Shown here piece by piece: positions 16,416 to 25,375 of a stretch of 64,000 nucleotides of DNA. Location: assembly GCA_965601975.1 (NCBI GenBank), contig OZ271856.1, positions 4,739,919-4,803,918 of the forward strand. The letters run 5' to 3'. Position numbers and translations under genes: made by a program. This DNA is from JANQIO01 sp965601975 (GTDB lineage: Bacteria; Pseudomonadota; Gammaproteobacteria; Pseudomonadales; Halieaceae). How positions within the stretch are numbered: the stretch's first letter is position 1; every line of letters starts with the position of its first letter. The notes beneath the pieces are model-generated. The model made no database searches. It was not told the DNA's origin and saw only the letters and a program-made list of their open reading frames with translations.

Positions 16416-17195
16416 CTATTTTTCGAAGCTGAGCACCGTGCGCCACCAGAGCTTCGGCAGCAGGACTTTCCACAGCATCAGCAGTCTCGCCTCCCCCGGG
16501 TAGATGATGTCCCGGCCTTTGGCCACCCCCTTCTCGATGGCGTCGATGATCTTCTCAGGATCCGCCAGCCGCCCGGTTTTGCGGGCTTCATTGATGCTGC
16601 CGGGCGTGTCGGTCTGCACGGTCTGGTCGATCAGCGGCGTATTGACCGCCGGCGGGCACACCAGGTGGATATCGACGCCGCGGCCGCGAATTTCGTTCTG
16701 CAGGCACTCGACGTAGGTGTTTACCGCCGACTTGGTGGCGCAGTAGGCGCCCATCTTGGGCACGATGGCGAAGCCTGCGATGGAGCCGAACAGCACCATG
16801 CGGCCTCCGCCCCGCTCCAGCATGTCGGGCAGCAGCGCCTTGATCATGTAGACGGTGCCGAAGAAGTTCACCCGGAACAGGAATTCGACCCTCTCGGCGT
16901 CGTGGTCCGCCAGAGCGTGTGCGGGCATCAGGGCGGCCGCGTGCACCAGCAGGTCGACAGGCCCCTGGGCCTGCTGAGCTTCTGCCAGGCGCGCTTCGAT
17001 TTCATCCTGTGAGGAGATGTCGCAGCGGTAGCAGTGAATGCCCGGATGCCCGTCGGCGGTCTCGGCCAGGCCCGCCTCGTTGAGGTCCATGGCGATGACG
17101 GTTGCCCCCTGGCCCGCCAGGCGCCGGGCATAGATGCGGCCCATGCCGCTGGCGGCGCCGGTGACCAGCGCCACCTGTCCGGATTGGATGTCCAC
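16416..17195 (-). CDS. Short-chain dehydrogenase/reductase
   Basis: NAD(P)-dependent oxidoreductase of the SDR family. It has the Rossmann motif TGAASGMGR, acidic DLNEAG after the second strand, the NNAG-equivalent region written as VHAAALMPAHAL, the catalytic serine in FGSIAGFA and the YxxxK pair in YCATKSAVNTY. The GTG at 17195 (259 residues) is preferred because AGGAG lies 7 bases before it; an ATG at 17234 has no binding site. The C-terminal segment (ARLLMLWKVLLPKLWW) is hydrophobic and may associate with the membrane. The substrate cannot be told from sequence. Confidence 0.9.
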   Translation of the reverse strand: MDIQSGQVALVTGAASGMGRIYARRLAGQGATVIAMDLNEAGLAETADGHPGIHCYRCDISSQDEIEARLAEAQQAQGPVDLLVHAAALMPAHALADHDAERVEFLFRVNFFGTVYMIKALLPDMLERGGGRMVLFGSIAGFAIVPKMGAYCATKSAVNTYVECLQNEIRGRGVDIHLVCPPAVNTPLIDQTVQTDTPGSINEARKTGRLADPEKIIDAIEKGVAKGRDIIYPGEARLLMLWKVLLPKLWWRTVLSFEK

Positions 17196-17267
17196 GATGC
17201 GTCTCCTGATCCCTGCTGGACTATTCGCCATCATAGGAGAGCGGGGCCGCGGGCCTCAAGCGGGGGG

Positions 17268-17747
17268 CTAGCCCTTGTCGATATGGTCCAGCGGTAGTTC
17301 AGTTTTCCGTATCACCGGCCGCAGGACGAAGCTGGACGTGACGCCGGTCACGCCTTCGATGCGCGTGAGCTTGCCCAGCAGGAAGGCCTCGTAGTACTCC
17401 ATGTCGGGCACCACCGCTTTCACCAGGTAGTCCGCGTTGGTCCCGGTCACCACCGCGCACTCGATCACCTCGGGAAACTCCGCCACCTGGCGCTCGAAGT
17501 TCTCGAAGCGCTCCGGCGTGTGCCGGTCCATGGCGATGGTGATGAACGCGGTCAGCTTGAGGCCCAGCTTCGACTGGTTCAGCAGGGTCACGTGCCGCTC
17601 GATGATGCCGGATTCCTCCAGCCGCTTGACCCGGCGCGAGCAGGGTGTCGGCGACAGGCCGACGGCCTCGGCCAGCTCCAGGTTGCTGATGCGGCCATTG
17701 CGCTGGATGTGCTCCAGGATGCGGCGGTCGGTGCGGTCGAGCTTCAC
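17268..17747 (-). CDS. Lrp/AsnC family transcriptional regulator
   Basis: A 159-residue feast/famine regulator. The N-terminal helix-turn-helix is DRRILEHIQRNGRISNLEL followed by the recognition part LSPTPCSRRVKRLEESGII (about 5-55). The rest is the RAM ligand-binding domain with FITIAMDRHTPERFENFE, VVTGTNADYLVKAV and GVTGVTSSFVLRPV. Such proteins sense amino acids. It overlaps the alanine symporter upstream by 4 bases (ATGA), so it probably controls that transporter and perhaps the divergent dehydratase genes, with alanine, serine or threonine as likely ligands. This role is inferred from context. Confidence 0.95.
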   Translation of the reverse strand: MKLDRTDRRILEHIQRNGRISNLELAEAVGLSPTPCSRRVKRLEESGIIERHVTLLNQSKLGLKLTAFITIAMDRHTPERFENFERQVAEFPEVIECAVVTGTNADYLVKAVVPDMEYYEAFLLGKLTRIEGVTGVTSSFVLRPVIRKTELPLDHIDKG

Positions 17748-19126
17748 GATTCCTGCCCCGCCGCTTCAAGTTCACCGTCTGCCGGGCTCCGGCCGAAGTA
17801 CTCGCGCGCTGCCGCCATGACTTTCGGCGACAGCAGCAGGGTGGCGGTCATGGTGGGAATGGCCATGAGTCCGTAGGCGCCGACGATGAGGTTGAACACC
17901 ACGTCGATGCTCACCACGGAGCCGAACAGGATGGTGGCGATGAAGAAGTAGCGGAACCAGTGCTCGTACTCGGCCCCCACCAGGAAGGCGAAACACTTGG
18001 TGCCGTAATACCAGCCGCCGAACATGGTGGTCAGGCTCAGGATGACCACCACCACGCCCAGCAGCGGGGTTGCCAGCGGACCCATTTCGGCGCGCAGGGC
18101 GGTCAGCGTCATGGCGATGCCGTTCAGCTCGCCGGGCGCCTGCCACAGTCCCGAGGCGAGAATCACCAGTGCCGTGCAGGTGCACATCAACAGCGTGTCG
18201 ATTACCGGACCCAGCATGGCCACCAGGCCTTCGCGGATGGGTTCGTTGGTGCGCGCCGCCCCGTGGGCCATGACCTCGGTACCGAGGCCCGCCTCGTTGG
18301 AGAAGGCGCCGCGACTGATGCCGATCAGCATCACACCCAGCAGGCCGCCGCCCACCGCCTGGGGATTGAAGGCCTCGGTGACGATCAGCGCCAGCAGGGA
18401 CGGGATCTCCGCGGCGTGCCGCGTCAGTACAAACAGCGCCATCAACAGGTATAGCAGCGCCATTGGCGGCAGCAGCGCCACTGCCACCTTCGCCACCCGC
18501 TGCAGGCCGCCAAACACGACCAGCGCCACGATGGCGGCGATTACCAGGCCGACGCCGATATTGAACATCATGGGGTCCACGCCCTGGCCCAGGCCCGCCC
18601 GCGCCAGCGCGGTCACCTGGTTGGCCTGGAACATGGGCAGGGTACCGATCATGCCCGCGGCGGAGAACAGCACCGCCAGGGGATAGAAGGGCTTCGGCAG
18701 CGCCTCGCGGATGATGTACTGCGGCCCCCCCTGCAGGCGGCCCAGGCTGTCCCGACCCCGGTACATGATGCCCAGGCTGCAGGTGAAGAACTTGGTGGCG
18801 ATGCCGACCAGGGCGGTCAGCCACATCCAGAACACCGCTCCGGGACCCCCGGCAACGATGGCCAGCGCCACGCCAGCGATATTTCCGAGGCCCAGGGTGG
18901 CTGACAGCGCCGCCGCCAGGGCCTGGCCGTGGGTCAGTTCACCGGGCGCCCCCGGCGTGTCGTGGCGGCCGAGCATGATGCCCACCGCGTGACCCAGGTG
19001 CCGGTAGGGGAGAAAGCGGGAGTAGCAGGCAAAAAACAAACCGCCGCCCACCAGCAGTACCAGCAGCGGTGTACCCCAGACAAAGTTGGCGAATACGGCG
19101 GACCACCGCTCCAGGTCGGCCAGCAT
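17744..19126 (-). CDS. Sodium:alanine symporter family (AGCS) transporter
   Basis: Inner-membrane sodium-coupled amino-acid carrier, 460 residues with about ten hydrophobic helices. Family signatures are ALSATLGLGNIAGVALAIVA (about 75-95), GGPGAVFWMWLTALVG, RGAFSNEAGLGTEVMAH (about 280) and MFGGWYYGTKCFAFLVG. It starts immediately before the end of the histone-deacetylase-like gene (no gap) and overlaps the Lrp gene by 4 bases, forming a three-gene unit. A second AGCS gene lies at 48050-49531 and is clearly diverged from this one. Confidence 0.95.
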   Translation of the reverse strand: MLADLERWSAVFANFVWGTPLLVLLVGGGLFFACYSRFLPYRHLGHAVGIMLGRHDTPGAPGELTHGQALAAALSATLGLGNIAGVALAIVAGGPGAVFWMWLTALVGIATKFFTCSLGIMYRGRDSLGRLQGGPQYIIREALPKPFYPLAVLFSAAGMIGTLPMFQANQVTALARAGLGQGVDPMMFNIGVGLVIAAIVALVVFGGLQRVAKVAVALLPPMALLYLLMALFVLTRHAAEIPSLLALIVTEAFNPQAVGGGLLGVMLIGISRGAFSNEAGLGTEVMAHGAARTNEPIREGLVAMLGPVIDTLLMCTCTALVILASGLWQAPGELNGIAMTLTALRAEMGPLATPLLGVVVVILSLTTMFGGWYYGTKCFAFLVGAEYEHWFRYFFIATILFGSVVSIDVVFNLIVGAYGLMAIPTMTATLLLSPKVMAAAREYFGRSPADGELEAAGQES

Positions 19127-20044
19127 CTAGCGGCTCAGCTCTTCCAGGTGCACCATGGTGCTGCGCGCGAGCGCGTTCAGGTCATAGCCCCCTTCCAGCG
19201 TGGAGACCAGCCGCCCGTTGCAGTGCCGCTCTGCGGCATCCACCAGCAGGGCCGTGACCCAGCGGAAGTCCTCGTCTTCCAGCAGCAGCCCGCCCAGAGG
19301 ATCTTCCCGGTGGGCATCGAAACCGGCGGACACCAGCACCAGGTCCGGCTGGTGCCGCGCGATGGCCGGCAGCCAGTCCCGCTCGACCGCCTGGCGGAAG
19401 CCGCTGCCGCGGGTCCCGCCGGACAGCGGCGTCAACACGATGTGCTCCGCCTCGACCTCGTCGTAGCGCCCGGGGTAGAACGGGAACTGGAAGCTGGAAC
19501 AGACCATGACCTCGGGCCGGTCCAGGAAGATCTCCACGGTGCCGTTGCCATGGTGCACGTCGAAATCGAAAATCGCCACCCGCTCTGCGCCCAGGGCCAG
19601 GGCCCGCTCCGCGGCCAGCGCGACATTGTTGAAAATGCAGAATCCCATGGGTATGGCGGTTTCGGCGTGATGCCCGGGTGGGCGTACCGCACAGAATGCC
19701 CGCGGCGCATCCCCCTGCCACACCGCGTCCACCGCCTGCACCGCGGCGCCGGCGGCGAGCCTGGCTGCTCGCAGGCTGTGGCGATTCAGGGAGGTGTCGG
19801 CATCCACTCGCACGATGCCTTGCCCGGGGTCCAGCTCCGCCAGGCGATCCAGGTAGTCGCGGGGATGGATGCCCTCGAAACAGGCGCCGTCGATCTCGCG
19901 GGCTTCGGTCCGCGTCAGGGATTCGCCCCAGTCGCGGGCGTCGAGGGCGCGCTGGATACTCTGCAGGCGCGCGGGACTTTCGGGGTGATGGTCCAGCATG
20001 ACGTGCTTTTCGCAGTCGCCATGGCTGATATAGAGGCATGACAT
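19127..20044 (-). CDS. Histone deacetylase family protein (acetoin utilisation/acetylpolyamine amidohydrolase type)
   Basis: Zinc-dependent deacetylase fold of 305 residues. It shows the early HPESPARL segment, the catalytic RPPGHHAETAIPMGFC (about 135), zinc ligands in FDFDVHHGNGT (about 170) and VLVSAGFDAHREDPLGG (about 245), and the terminal STLEGGYDLNALA. Bacterial members remove acetyl groups from small molecules or protein lysines. The ATG at 20044 is chosen because the upstream in-frame extension only shadows the divergent dehydratase. No ribosome binding site is visible. It heads the operon with the AGCS transporter and Lrp regulator. Confidence 0.94.
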   Translation of the reverse strand: MSCLYISHGDCEKHVMLDHHPESPARLQSIQRALDARDWGESLTRTEAREIDGACFEGIHPRDYLDRLAELDPGQGIVRVDADTSLNRHSLRAARLAAGAAVQAVDAVWQGDAPRAFCAVRPPGHHAETAIPMGFCIFNNVALAAERALALGAERVAIFDFDVHHGNGTVEIFLDRPEVMVCSSFQFPFYPGRYDEVEAEHIVLTPLSGGTRGSGFRQAVERDWLPAIARHQPDLVLVSAGFDAHREDPLGGLLLEDEDFRWVTALLVDAAERHCNGRLVSTLEGGYDLNALARSTMVHLEELSR

Positions 20045-20116
20045 GTCTGGTATATTAAGGCACCGCTGAACATTGCGGTACTGCCGCAGATTCTGATTCC
20101 CGTACGGTGACGTGAC

Positions 20117-21085
20117 ATGAGCGATCTCTCGGCAGGGCGCCCGGCCCTGCCCGGTGTGGAAGATATTCGCGAGGCGCACCAGCGCATTGCCGCCCACATC
20201 CACCGCACCCCGGTTATTCACAGCCGCCTGCTGAACGAGCGCGCGGGCTGCGAGGTGTTCTTCAAGTGCGAGAACCTGCAGAAGGTCGGCGCCTTCAAGG
20301 CCCGGGGCGCGCTCAATGCGGTGCTGGGTTTGCCCGACAGCGCCCGTGAGGCCGGCGTCGCCACTCACTCTTCCGGCAACCACGCGGCGGCACTGGCCAT
20401 GGCGGCCGCAACCCGCGACATGCCGGCGCGCATTGTCATGCCCTCCAATGCACCGCGGGTGAAGAAGGCCGCGGTGGCGGGTTACGGCGGCGAGATCATC
20501 GAGTGCGAGCCCACCCTGGCGGCCCGGGAAACCACCCTGGAGGCCGTCGTCGCCGAATACGGCAGCCATGTGGTTCACCCCTATGACGACCCGCGCACCA
20601 TCGCCGGCCAGGGGACCGTGGCACTGGAATTGCTGGAGCAGCTGGACGGCATCGACGTAGTCGTCATCCCGGTCGGTGGCGGCGGGCTGCTGGGCGGCAT
20701 GGCCACGGTGATCAAGTCGCTGGCGCCTGGCATCGAGGTGCTGGCGGCGGAGCCAGCGGGGGCTGACGATGCCTTCCGCTCCTTCGGCCTCGGGCACTGG
20801 GTGCCCCAGGAGAACCCGCAGACCATCGCAGACGGCCTGCTTACCAGCCTGGGCGAGCTGAACTACGCCATCATCCGAGAACAGGTCGACACCATCGTTA
20901 CCGTCGAAGACAGCACCATCATCGAGGCAATGCAGCTGCAGTGGACCCGCCTCAAGACCGTGGTGGAGCCCTCCGGCGCAGTCACGTTCGCCGCCCTGCT
21001 GGAACATCCCGAGCGATTTCGCAACCGCCGCGTGGCCTGCGTGATCAGCGGCGGCAACGTCGACCTGGAAAAGCTGCCCTGGTGA
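20117..21085 (+). CDS. Serine/threonine dehydratase family PLP enzyme
   Basis: Fold-type II PLP enzyme of 322 residues, similar to catabolic threonine dehydratase, serine racemase and hydroxyaspartate ammonia-lyase. The PLP lysine is in VGAFKARGALNA (about 55-65), the substrate loop in THSSGNHAAALAMAA, the phosphate loop in IPVGGGGLLGGMA (about 185) and the end in ACVISGGNVDL. There is no C-terminal ACT regulatory domain, so it is the short, unregulated form. Its GTGA end overlaps the next gene. It is divergent from the deacetylase-AGCS-Lrp operon, 72 bp away, which suggests shared amino-acid control. Confidence 0.92.
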   Translation: MSDLSAGRPALPGVEDIREAHQRIAAHIHRTPVIHSRLLNERAGCEVFFKCENLQKVGAFKARGALNAVLGLPDSAREAGVATHSSGNHAAALAMAAATRDMPARIVMPSNAPRVKKAAVAGYGGEIIECEPTLAARETTLEAVVAEYGSHVVHPYDDPRTIAGQGTVALELLEQLDGIDVVVIPVGGGGLLGGMATVIKSLAPGIEVLAAEPAGADDAFRSFGLGHWVPQENPQTIADGLLTSLGELNYAIIREQVDTIVTVEDSTIIEAMQLQWTRLKTVVEPSGAVTFAALLEHPERFRNRRVACVISGGNVDLEKLPW

Positions 21086-21516
21086 GCGAGGCGCGCTTCC
21101 ACCTCGCCATCCCCGTTACGGATCTCGCCGCCGCGGCGAGCTTCTATGGCGAGGTACTGGGCTGCGCCCGGGGCCGGCACAGCGAGCGCTGGATCGATTA
21201 CGATTTCTGGGGTCACCAGCTGGTGGTGCACCTGGTCGATGAGCTGGCGGAGGTAGCGCGCAATCCTGTGGACGGCGAAGCCGTGCCCGCCAGTCATTTT
21301 GGCCCCATCCTGCCCTGGGAGGAGTTTGCTTCCCTGGAGGCGCGGCTCAGGGAAGCCGGGGTAGAGTTCGTTATCGAGCCCACTACCCGGTTCGAGGGCA
21401 GGCGCGGCGAGCAGCGCACCCTGTTCGTCAGGGACCCCTCCGGCAACCACCTGGAGTTCAAGGCCTTCCGCAATATCGATATGCTGTTCGCGACGGACGG
21501 TTTGGACTACGAATAA
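21082..21516 (+). CDS. VOC/glyoxalase family protein
   Basis: A 144-residue vicinal oxygen chelate protein beginning at a GTG that overlaps the dehydratase stop. It starts FHLAIPVTDLAAAASFY, the standard first strand of the fold, and ends with RTLFVRDPSGNHLEFKAF. Putative metal-ligand positions are the His of FHLAI, the His of GHQLVVHL and the Glu of HLEFK. Some relatives are glyoxalases, dioxygenases or resistance proteins. Translational coupling to the dehydratase suggests a role in the same pathway, but the reaction is unknown. Confidence 0.88.
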   Translation: MSEARFHLAIPVTDLAAAASFYGEVLGCARGRHSERWIDYDFWGHQLVVHLVDELAEVARNPVDGEAVPASHFGPILPWEEFASLEARLREAGVEFVIEPTTRFEGRRGEQRTLFVRDPSGNHLEFKAFRNIDMLFATDGLDYE

Positions 21517-21529
21517 GCCGCAGTACAAT
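21502..21529 (+). promoter_or_regulatory. Candidate sigma-70 promoter for the MAPEG gene
   Basis: TTGGAC at 21502-21507, a 16-base spacer and TACAAT at 21524-21529. The expected start near 21536 lies about 30 bases before the MAPEG ATG. The -35 box is inside the last codons of the VOC gene, so the MAPEG gene probably has its own promoter. Confidence 0.5.
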
Positions 21530-21566
21530 AAACCCCCTTTCCTACGAGGCCGACAGGTAGCACCCT

Positions 21567-21959
21567 ATGGAATGGATAGTTCTGATTACCCTGCTGGTGG
21601 CCGCCGAGTACTTCTGGCTGGCGATCATGGTGGGCAAGTCTCGCGGCGAGACCGGTATCCATGCGCCGACCTGCGTGGGTGACCCGAAGTTCGAGCGTGT
21701 GTTCCGGGTGCAGCAGAACACCATGGAACAGCTGATTATCTTCTTTCCGGCGCTCTGGGTGTTCGGCTACTACGTGTCGGCAACCATCGGCGCCGGGCTG
21801 GGCCTGCTGTTCCTGTTTGGCCGCATTCTCTACGCCCGCGGTTACATCCAGCACCCCGACAAGCGGGCGCCGGGTTTCATCATCGGCAGCCTCGCCACCC
21901 TGGCGCTGATTATCGGCGGCATCGTCGGCGTGATCGGGAAGCTCATCCACGGGGGTTAG
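21567..21959 (+). CDS. MAPEG family membrane protein
   Basis: A 130-residue protein with four hydrophobic helices (about 4-20, 60-78, 80-95 and 105-126). RVFRVQQNTMEQLIIFFPAL is the family signature linking loop and second helix. MAPEG proteins include microsomal glutathione transferases and related membrane enzymes that act on lipophilic compounds. The bacterial substrate is unknown. It stands between a predicted promoter and the DUF6279 gene, 49 bp before the latter. Confidence 0.92.
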   Translation: MEWIVLITLLVAAEYFWLAIMVGKSRGETGIHAPTCVGDPKFERVFRVQQNTMEQLIIFFPALWVFGYYVSATIGAGLGLLFLFGRILYARGYIQHPDKRAPGFIIGSLATLALIIGGIVGVIGKLIHGG

Positions 21960-22008
21960 GCCTGATCTCCGCCCGCAGCGTCGCCGTACATTATTCACGG
22001 AGGGCGCC

Positions 22009-22851
22009 GTGAACAGACTTCGCACATCCATCCTCGTCGTATTCCTGGCGCTGCTCAGCGCCTGCAGCAATACCTTTCTGTACAACCAGCTGGACTGGCT
22101 GATCACCTGGTATGTCGACGATTACGTGGACCTGAGCCGTGAGCAGCGGCGCGACCTGCGCGAACAGGTGCGTGAGCTGTTGGCCTGGCACCGCAAGGAA
22201 GAGCTCGCCACCTACATCGTCATGCTCGACGATATCGAGCGGGACCTGGCCGAGCCGGTGACCGGCGAGCAGGTCGAGAACTGGGCCAACAAGGCCTACG
22301 CCGCCTACCTCCGTCTCGAAGAACGCATGCTGCCAGTGGCCTTTGAACTGGGTAACCAGCTGACCGATGAGCAGATGGCCGAGTTTGTCGAAGGTCTCTA
22401 CCGCGATCAGGAGAAGCTCGAGGAGAAGTACCTGACACGTACCGACGAGGAGTACCTGGAAGAATCCCGCGAGAACCTCGCCGACAATCTCGCCGATATC
22501 CTGGGCCGGCTAAGCTCCGAACAGCTGGCCGTGATCGAGACGGCGGCGGGCCAACTGCAGCGATTTGATGGCGCCTGGCTGGAGGAGCGTGCGCAGTGGC
22601 TGGCCACCCTGGAAGACCTGCTGCAGCGCGAGCCCGGCTGGGAAGATGGCGTGCGCAAAGCGCTGGACGAGCGAGATGCCAACCGCACCGAGAGCTATCG
22701 CACCTCCTATGCCCACAATGCCGTCATCATCAACCAGGCGATTGCCGATGTGCTCAACCTGCGCTCCGAGCGGCAGACCCGGCGACTGCTGGATGAAATC
22801 GATGACTACCGCCGCGACATCAACAAGCTGATCGCCCAGGATGCGTCCTAG
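22009..22851 (+). CDS. DUF6279 family lipoprotein
   Basis: A 280-residue predicted lipoprotein starting with GTG, preceded by CGGAGGG. The signal ends in the lipobox LLSAC near residue 19. The mature part is helical and highly charged, with NTFLYNQLDWLITWYVDDYV at its start, the hallmark of the DUF6279 family, and continuous acidic and basic helices afterwards, suggesting a coiled-coil-rich bundle anchored in the outer membrane. No biochemical function is established. Its stop codon shares the four bases CTAG with the convergent argA stop. Confidence 0.88.
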   Translation: MNRLRTSILVVFLALLSACSNTFLYNQLDWLITWYVDDYVDLSREQRRDLREQVRELLAWHRKEELATYIVMLDDIERDLAEPVTGEQVENWANKAYAAYLRLEERMLPVAFELGNQLTDEQMAEFVEGLYRDQEKLEEKYLTRTDEEYLEESRENLADNLADILGRLSSEQLAVIETAAGQLQRFDGAWLEERAQWLATLEDLLQREPGWEDGVRKALDERDANRTESYRTSYAHNAVIINQAIADVLNLRSERQTRRLLDEIDDYRRDINKLIAQDAS

Positions 22852-24173
22852 CCCAGCTGCTTGATAAAGACCTTCGAGTTGCGCTGCAGGTTGTAGAGCG
22901 ATTGCTTCTCTGGAGGCAGCTGGTCCAGGCTCGCCTCCTCGAAACCCTGCTCCTGGAACCAGTGCGCCGTCTGGGTAGTCAGCACGAATACCTGCTCCAG
23001 GCCCAGGCTGCCGGCCGCCTGCTCCAGCTCTTGCAGCAGTCGCCCGGCGCGGTCATTGCCGCGATAGTCGGGGTGGGTCACGATGCAGGCGAGTTCACCG
23101 CAGGCCTGCTCGGGGAAGGGGTAGAGGGCGGCGCAGGCAAGGATGCGCCCGTCGCGTTCCAGCAGCCGAAAACGTGCGATCTCGGTTTCCAGGACCTCGC
23201 GGGAGCGTTTCACCAGCACACCGTCGCGTTCCAGGGGTTCGATCAGCTCCAGGATGCCGCCCACGTCCTCGATGGTGGCCACCCGCGACTGCTCGTACTC
23301 GTCCGGGCCGACCAGGGTGCCGCTGCCGTCGTGGGTGAACAGCTCCTGCAGCAGCGCACAATCCTCCGCGTAGGAAATGATCTGGCAGCGGCGTACCCCT
23401 GCGGTGCAGGCCTGCCTGGCGCTCTGCAGCAGCCGCAGCTGTTCATTCTCGAGATCGCTGCGCAGCAGCTCCAGGGCTTCGGTCAGGTTGCACTGTCGCA
23501 CCAGCTCACCGTCGCTGATCACGCCCCGGGCTTCACCGAACAGCAGCAGTTTGTCGGCGCCGAGCGATGAGGCGGTGTGTACCGCGATGTCCTCCAGGGA
23601 CAGGTTGAATACCTCGCCGGTCGGGGAATAGCCGATCGGCGACAGCAGCACGATGAAGCCGCCGTCGAGCTGGCGCGTGATGCCCTGCTCGTCTACCCGG
23701 CGGACCTTACCCGTGTGCTGGAAGTCGACACCGTCCACCACGCCGATGGGCCGGGCGGTGACAAAGTTGCCGCTGGTGACGCGAATCGACGCGCCCTGCA
23801 TCGGCGAGTTGGGAAGCCCCATGGACAGCAGCGACTCGATGTCGGCACGCAGGTTGCCGCTGGCATCCTTGACGTATTCCAGTGCTTCGGTGTCCGTAAT
23901 GCGAACACCCTCGTGAAACTCCGTGGTGAGCCCTGCCTCCTGCAGGCGTCGGGCAATCTGGGGCCTGGCGCCGTGTATCAACACCAGCCGCACGCCCAGG
24001 CTGTGCAGCAGGGCGATGTCGTGAATGACGTTGGCAAAATTCGGGTGCAGCGCGGCCTCGCCGCCGAAGACGATCACAAACGTGCGGCCGCGATGCGCGT
24101 TGATGTAGGGCGCACTGTTGCGGAACCAGCGAATGTGTTGGGTGTTCCCGGCGCTCACCTGAAAGCCGCTCAC
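22848..24173 (-). CDS. argA: N-acetylglutamate synthase
   Basis: First enzyme of arginine synthesis; transfers acetyl from acetyl-CoA to glutamate. The 441 residues combine an amino-acid-kinase-like arginine-sensing domain (about 1-290; VIVFGGEAALHPNF, GVRLVLIHGARPQI, LLLSP-like and LGADKLLLFGE segments) and a C-terminal GNAT acetyltransferase domain (about 295-441; ACIVTHPDYRGNDRAGRLL is the acetyl-CoA loop). The start is a GTG at 24173; another GTG five codons later is possible. It lies 44 bp after argE on the same strand, so acetylation and deacetylation genes are probably cotranscribed. Confidence 0.97.
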   Translation of the reverse strand: MSGFQVSAGNTQHIRWFRNSAPYINAHRGRTFVIVFGGEAALHPNFANVIHDIALLHSLGVRLVLIHGARPQIARRLQEAGLTTEFHEGVRITDTEALEYVKDASGNLRADIESLLSMGLPNSPMQGASIRVTSGNFVTARPIGVVDGVDFQHTGKVRRVDEQGITRQLDGGFIVLLSPIGYSPTGEVFNLSLEDIAVHTASSLGADKLLLFGEARGVISDGELVRQCNLTEALELLRSDLENEQLRLLQSARQACTAGVRRCQIISYAEDCALLQELFTHDGSGTLVGPDEYEQSRVATIEDVGGILELIEPLERDGVLVKRSREVLETEIARFRLLERDGRILACAALYPFPEQACGELACIVTHPDYRGNDRAGRLLQELEQAAGSLGLEQVFVLTTQTAHWFQEQGFEEASLDQLPPEKQSLYNLQRNSKVFIKQLG

Positions 24174-24217
24174 CTGTCAGCAAAAGCCGCAAGCCTAGCC
24201 TATAGCGAGGGTTCTGC

Positions 24218-25369
24218 CTACAGGCAGTAGTGGCCTATGAACTGTCCCAGCAGGTCTATGCAGGGCCGGAACTGGTCCAGCTCGATGTACTCGTCGGGCT
24301 GGTGGGCGCGGTTGATGGACCCCGGCCCCATCACAATGGTGTCCATGCCGAGCTGCTTCAGGTAGGGCGCTTCCGTGGCGAAGGCCACCGCCTCGCTGCC
24401 GTGGCCGGTCAGCTTTTCCGCCAGCCTGACCAGTTCGCTGTCGGCCTCCTGTTCAAAGGCGTCGGCCCCTGCAATCAGTGATGCGAGCTCGATATCCAGG
24501 CCGCTGGACTCGCTGATGCGAGCCAGCCGCTCACGCAGCTCTTTGCGCATGGACTCGTTGCTGCACCCGGGGGTGGTGCGCAGGTCGAAGTGGAGCTCCG
24601 CGTGGCCGCAGATGCGGTTGGGGTTGTCGCCGCCGTGAACACAGCCAGGGTTCAGGGTCGGGTGGGGAACGGCGAAGCCGGGGTGCTGGTAGCGCTGCTG
24701 CAGGTCCGACCGGAAGCTGAACAGCTCGCTGAGCACGGCGTGCAGGCCTTCCAGCGCATTGTTGCCCAGGCTCGGGTCCGAGGAATGCCCGGAGTGGCCG
24801 CGAATCCGGACCGCTTCCATCATGATGCCCTTGTGCAGGTGCACCGGCTTGAGCCCTGTGGGCTCGCCGATGATGGCCTGCCGCGCTTTGGGAATGCCGG
24901 CGGCGGCCAGCGCCCGGGCGCCGTTCATGGAGCTTTCCTCGTCGGCGGTGGCCAGCAGGATCAGCGGTTGCTTGAAATCCTGATCTGCGACGGCGCGGGC
25001 CGCCTCGATCGCCAGCGGGAAGAAACCCTTCATGTCGGTGCTGCCGAGGCCGTACAGGCGATTGTCGCGCTCGGTGATGGCCAGGGGGTCTACCGACCAG
25101 AGTCCGTCGTCATAGGGGACGGTATCGGTGTGCCCGGAGAGAACCAGCCCACCCGGCCCCTGGCCCAGCGTGGCAATGAGGTTGGCCTTGTTGCCGCCTT
25201 CCCCCACCGGCTGTATCTCGATGGCGAAGCCGAGGTCTTCGAGGTAGCCGGCCAGCAGGTCGATCACCGGGCGATTGCCCATGTCCAGCTCCGCAGAGGT
25301 GGAGCTGATGGAGGGGAGGCTGACCAGCTGGTGCAGCAGTTCGACGGGGCCCGGCACAGGTGCATTCAT
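24218..25369 (-). CDS. argE: Acetylornithine deacetylase
   Basis: Zinc-dependent M20-family hydrolase that makes ornithine from N-acetylornithine. Of 383 residues, the metal-binding segments are LVLSGHTDTVPYD (about 78), YGLGSTDMKGF (about 108), ATADEESSMNGA (about 140) and the final ligand near GPGSINRAHQPDEY. The ATG at 25369 begins MNAPVPGPVELL; a GTG two codons upstream is also in frame. A TATACT box ends only 6 bases before this ATG, so the transcript could be nearly leaderless. Upstream partner of argA. Confidence 0.95.
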   Translation of the reverse strand: MNAPVPGPVELLHQLVSLPSISSTSAELDMGNRPVIDLLAGYLEDLGFAIEIQPVGEGGNKANLIATLGQGPGGLVLSGHTDTVPYDDGLWSVDPLAITERDNRLYGLGSTDMKGFFPLAIEAARAVADQDFKQPLILLATADEESSMNGARALAAAGIPKARQAIIGEPTGLKPVHLHKGIMMEAVRIRGHSGHSSDPSLGNNALEGLHAVLSELFSFRSDLQQRYQHPGFAVPHPTLNPGCVHGGDNPNRICGHAELHFDLRTTPGCSNESMRKELRERLARISESSGLDIELASLIAGADAFEQEADSELVRLAEKLTGHGSEAVAFATEAPYLKQLGMDTIVMGPGSINRAHQPDEYIELDQFRPCIDLLGQFIGHYCL

Positions 25370-25375
25370 CGGCAC

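Noticed and set aside
20045..21007. N-terminal extension of the histone-deacetylase-like gene
   Set aside because: It lies inside the divergent dehydratase gene and reads as a shadow; the conserved domain starts at the ATG at 20044.
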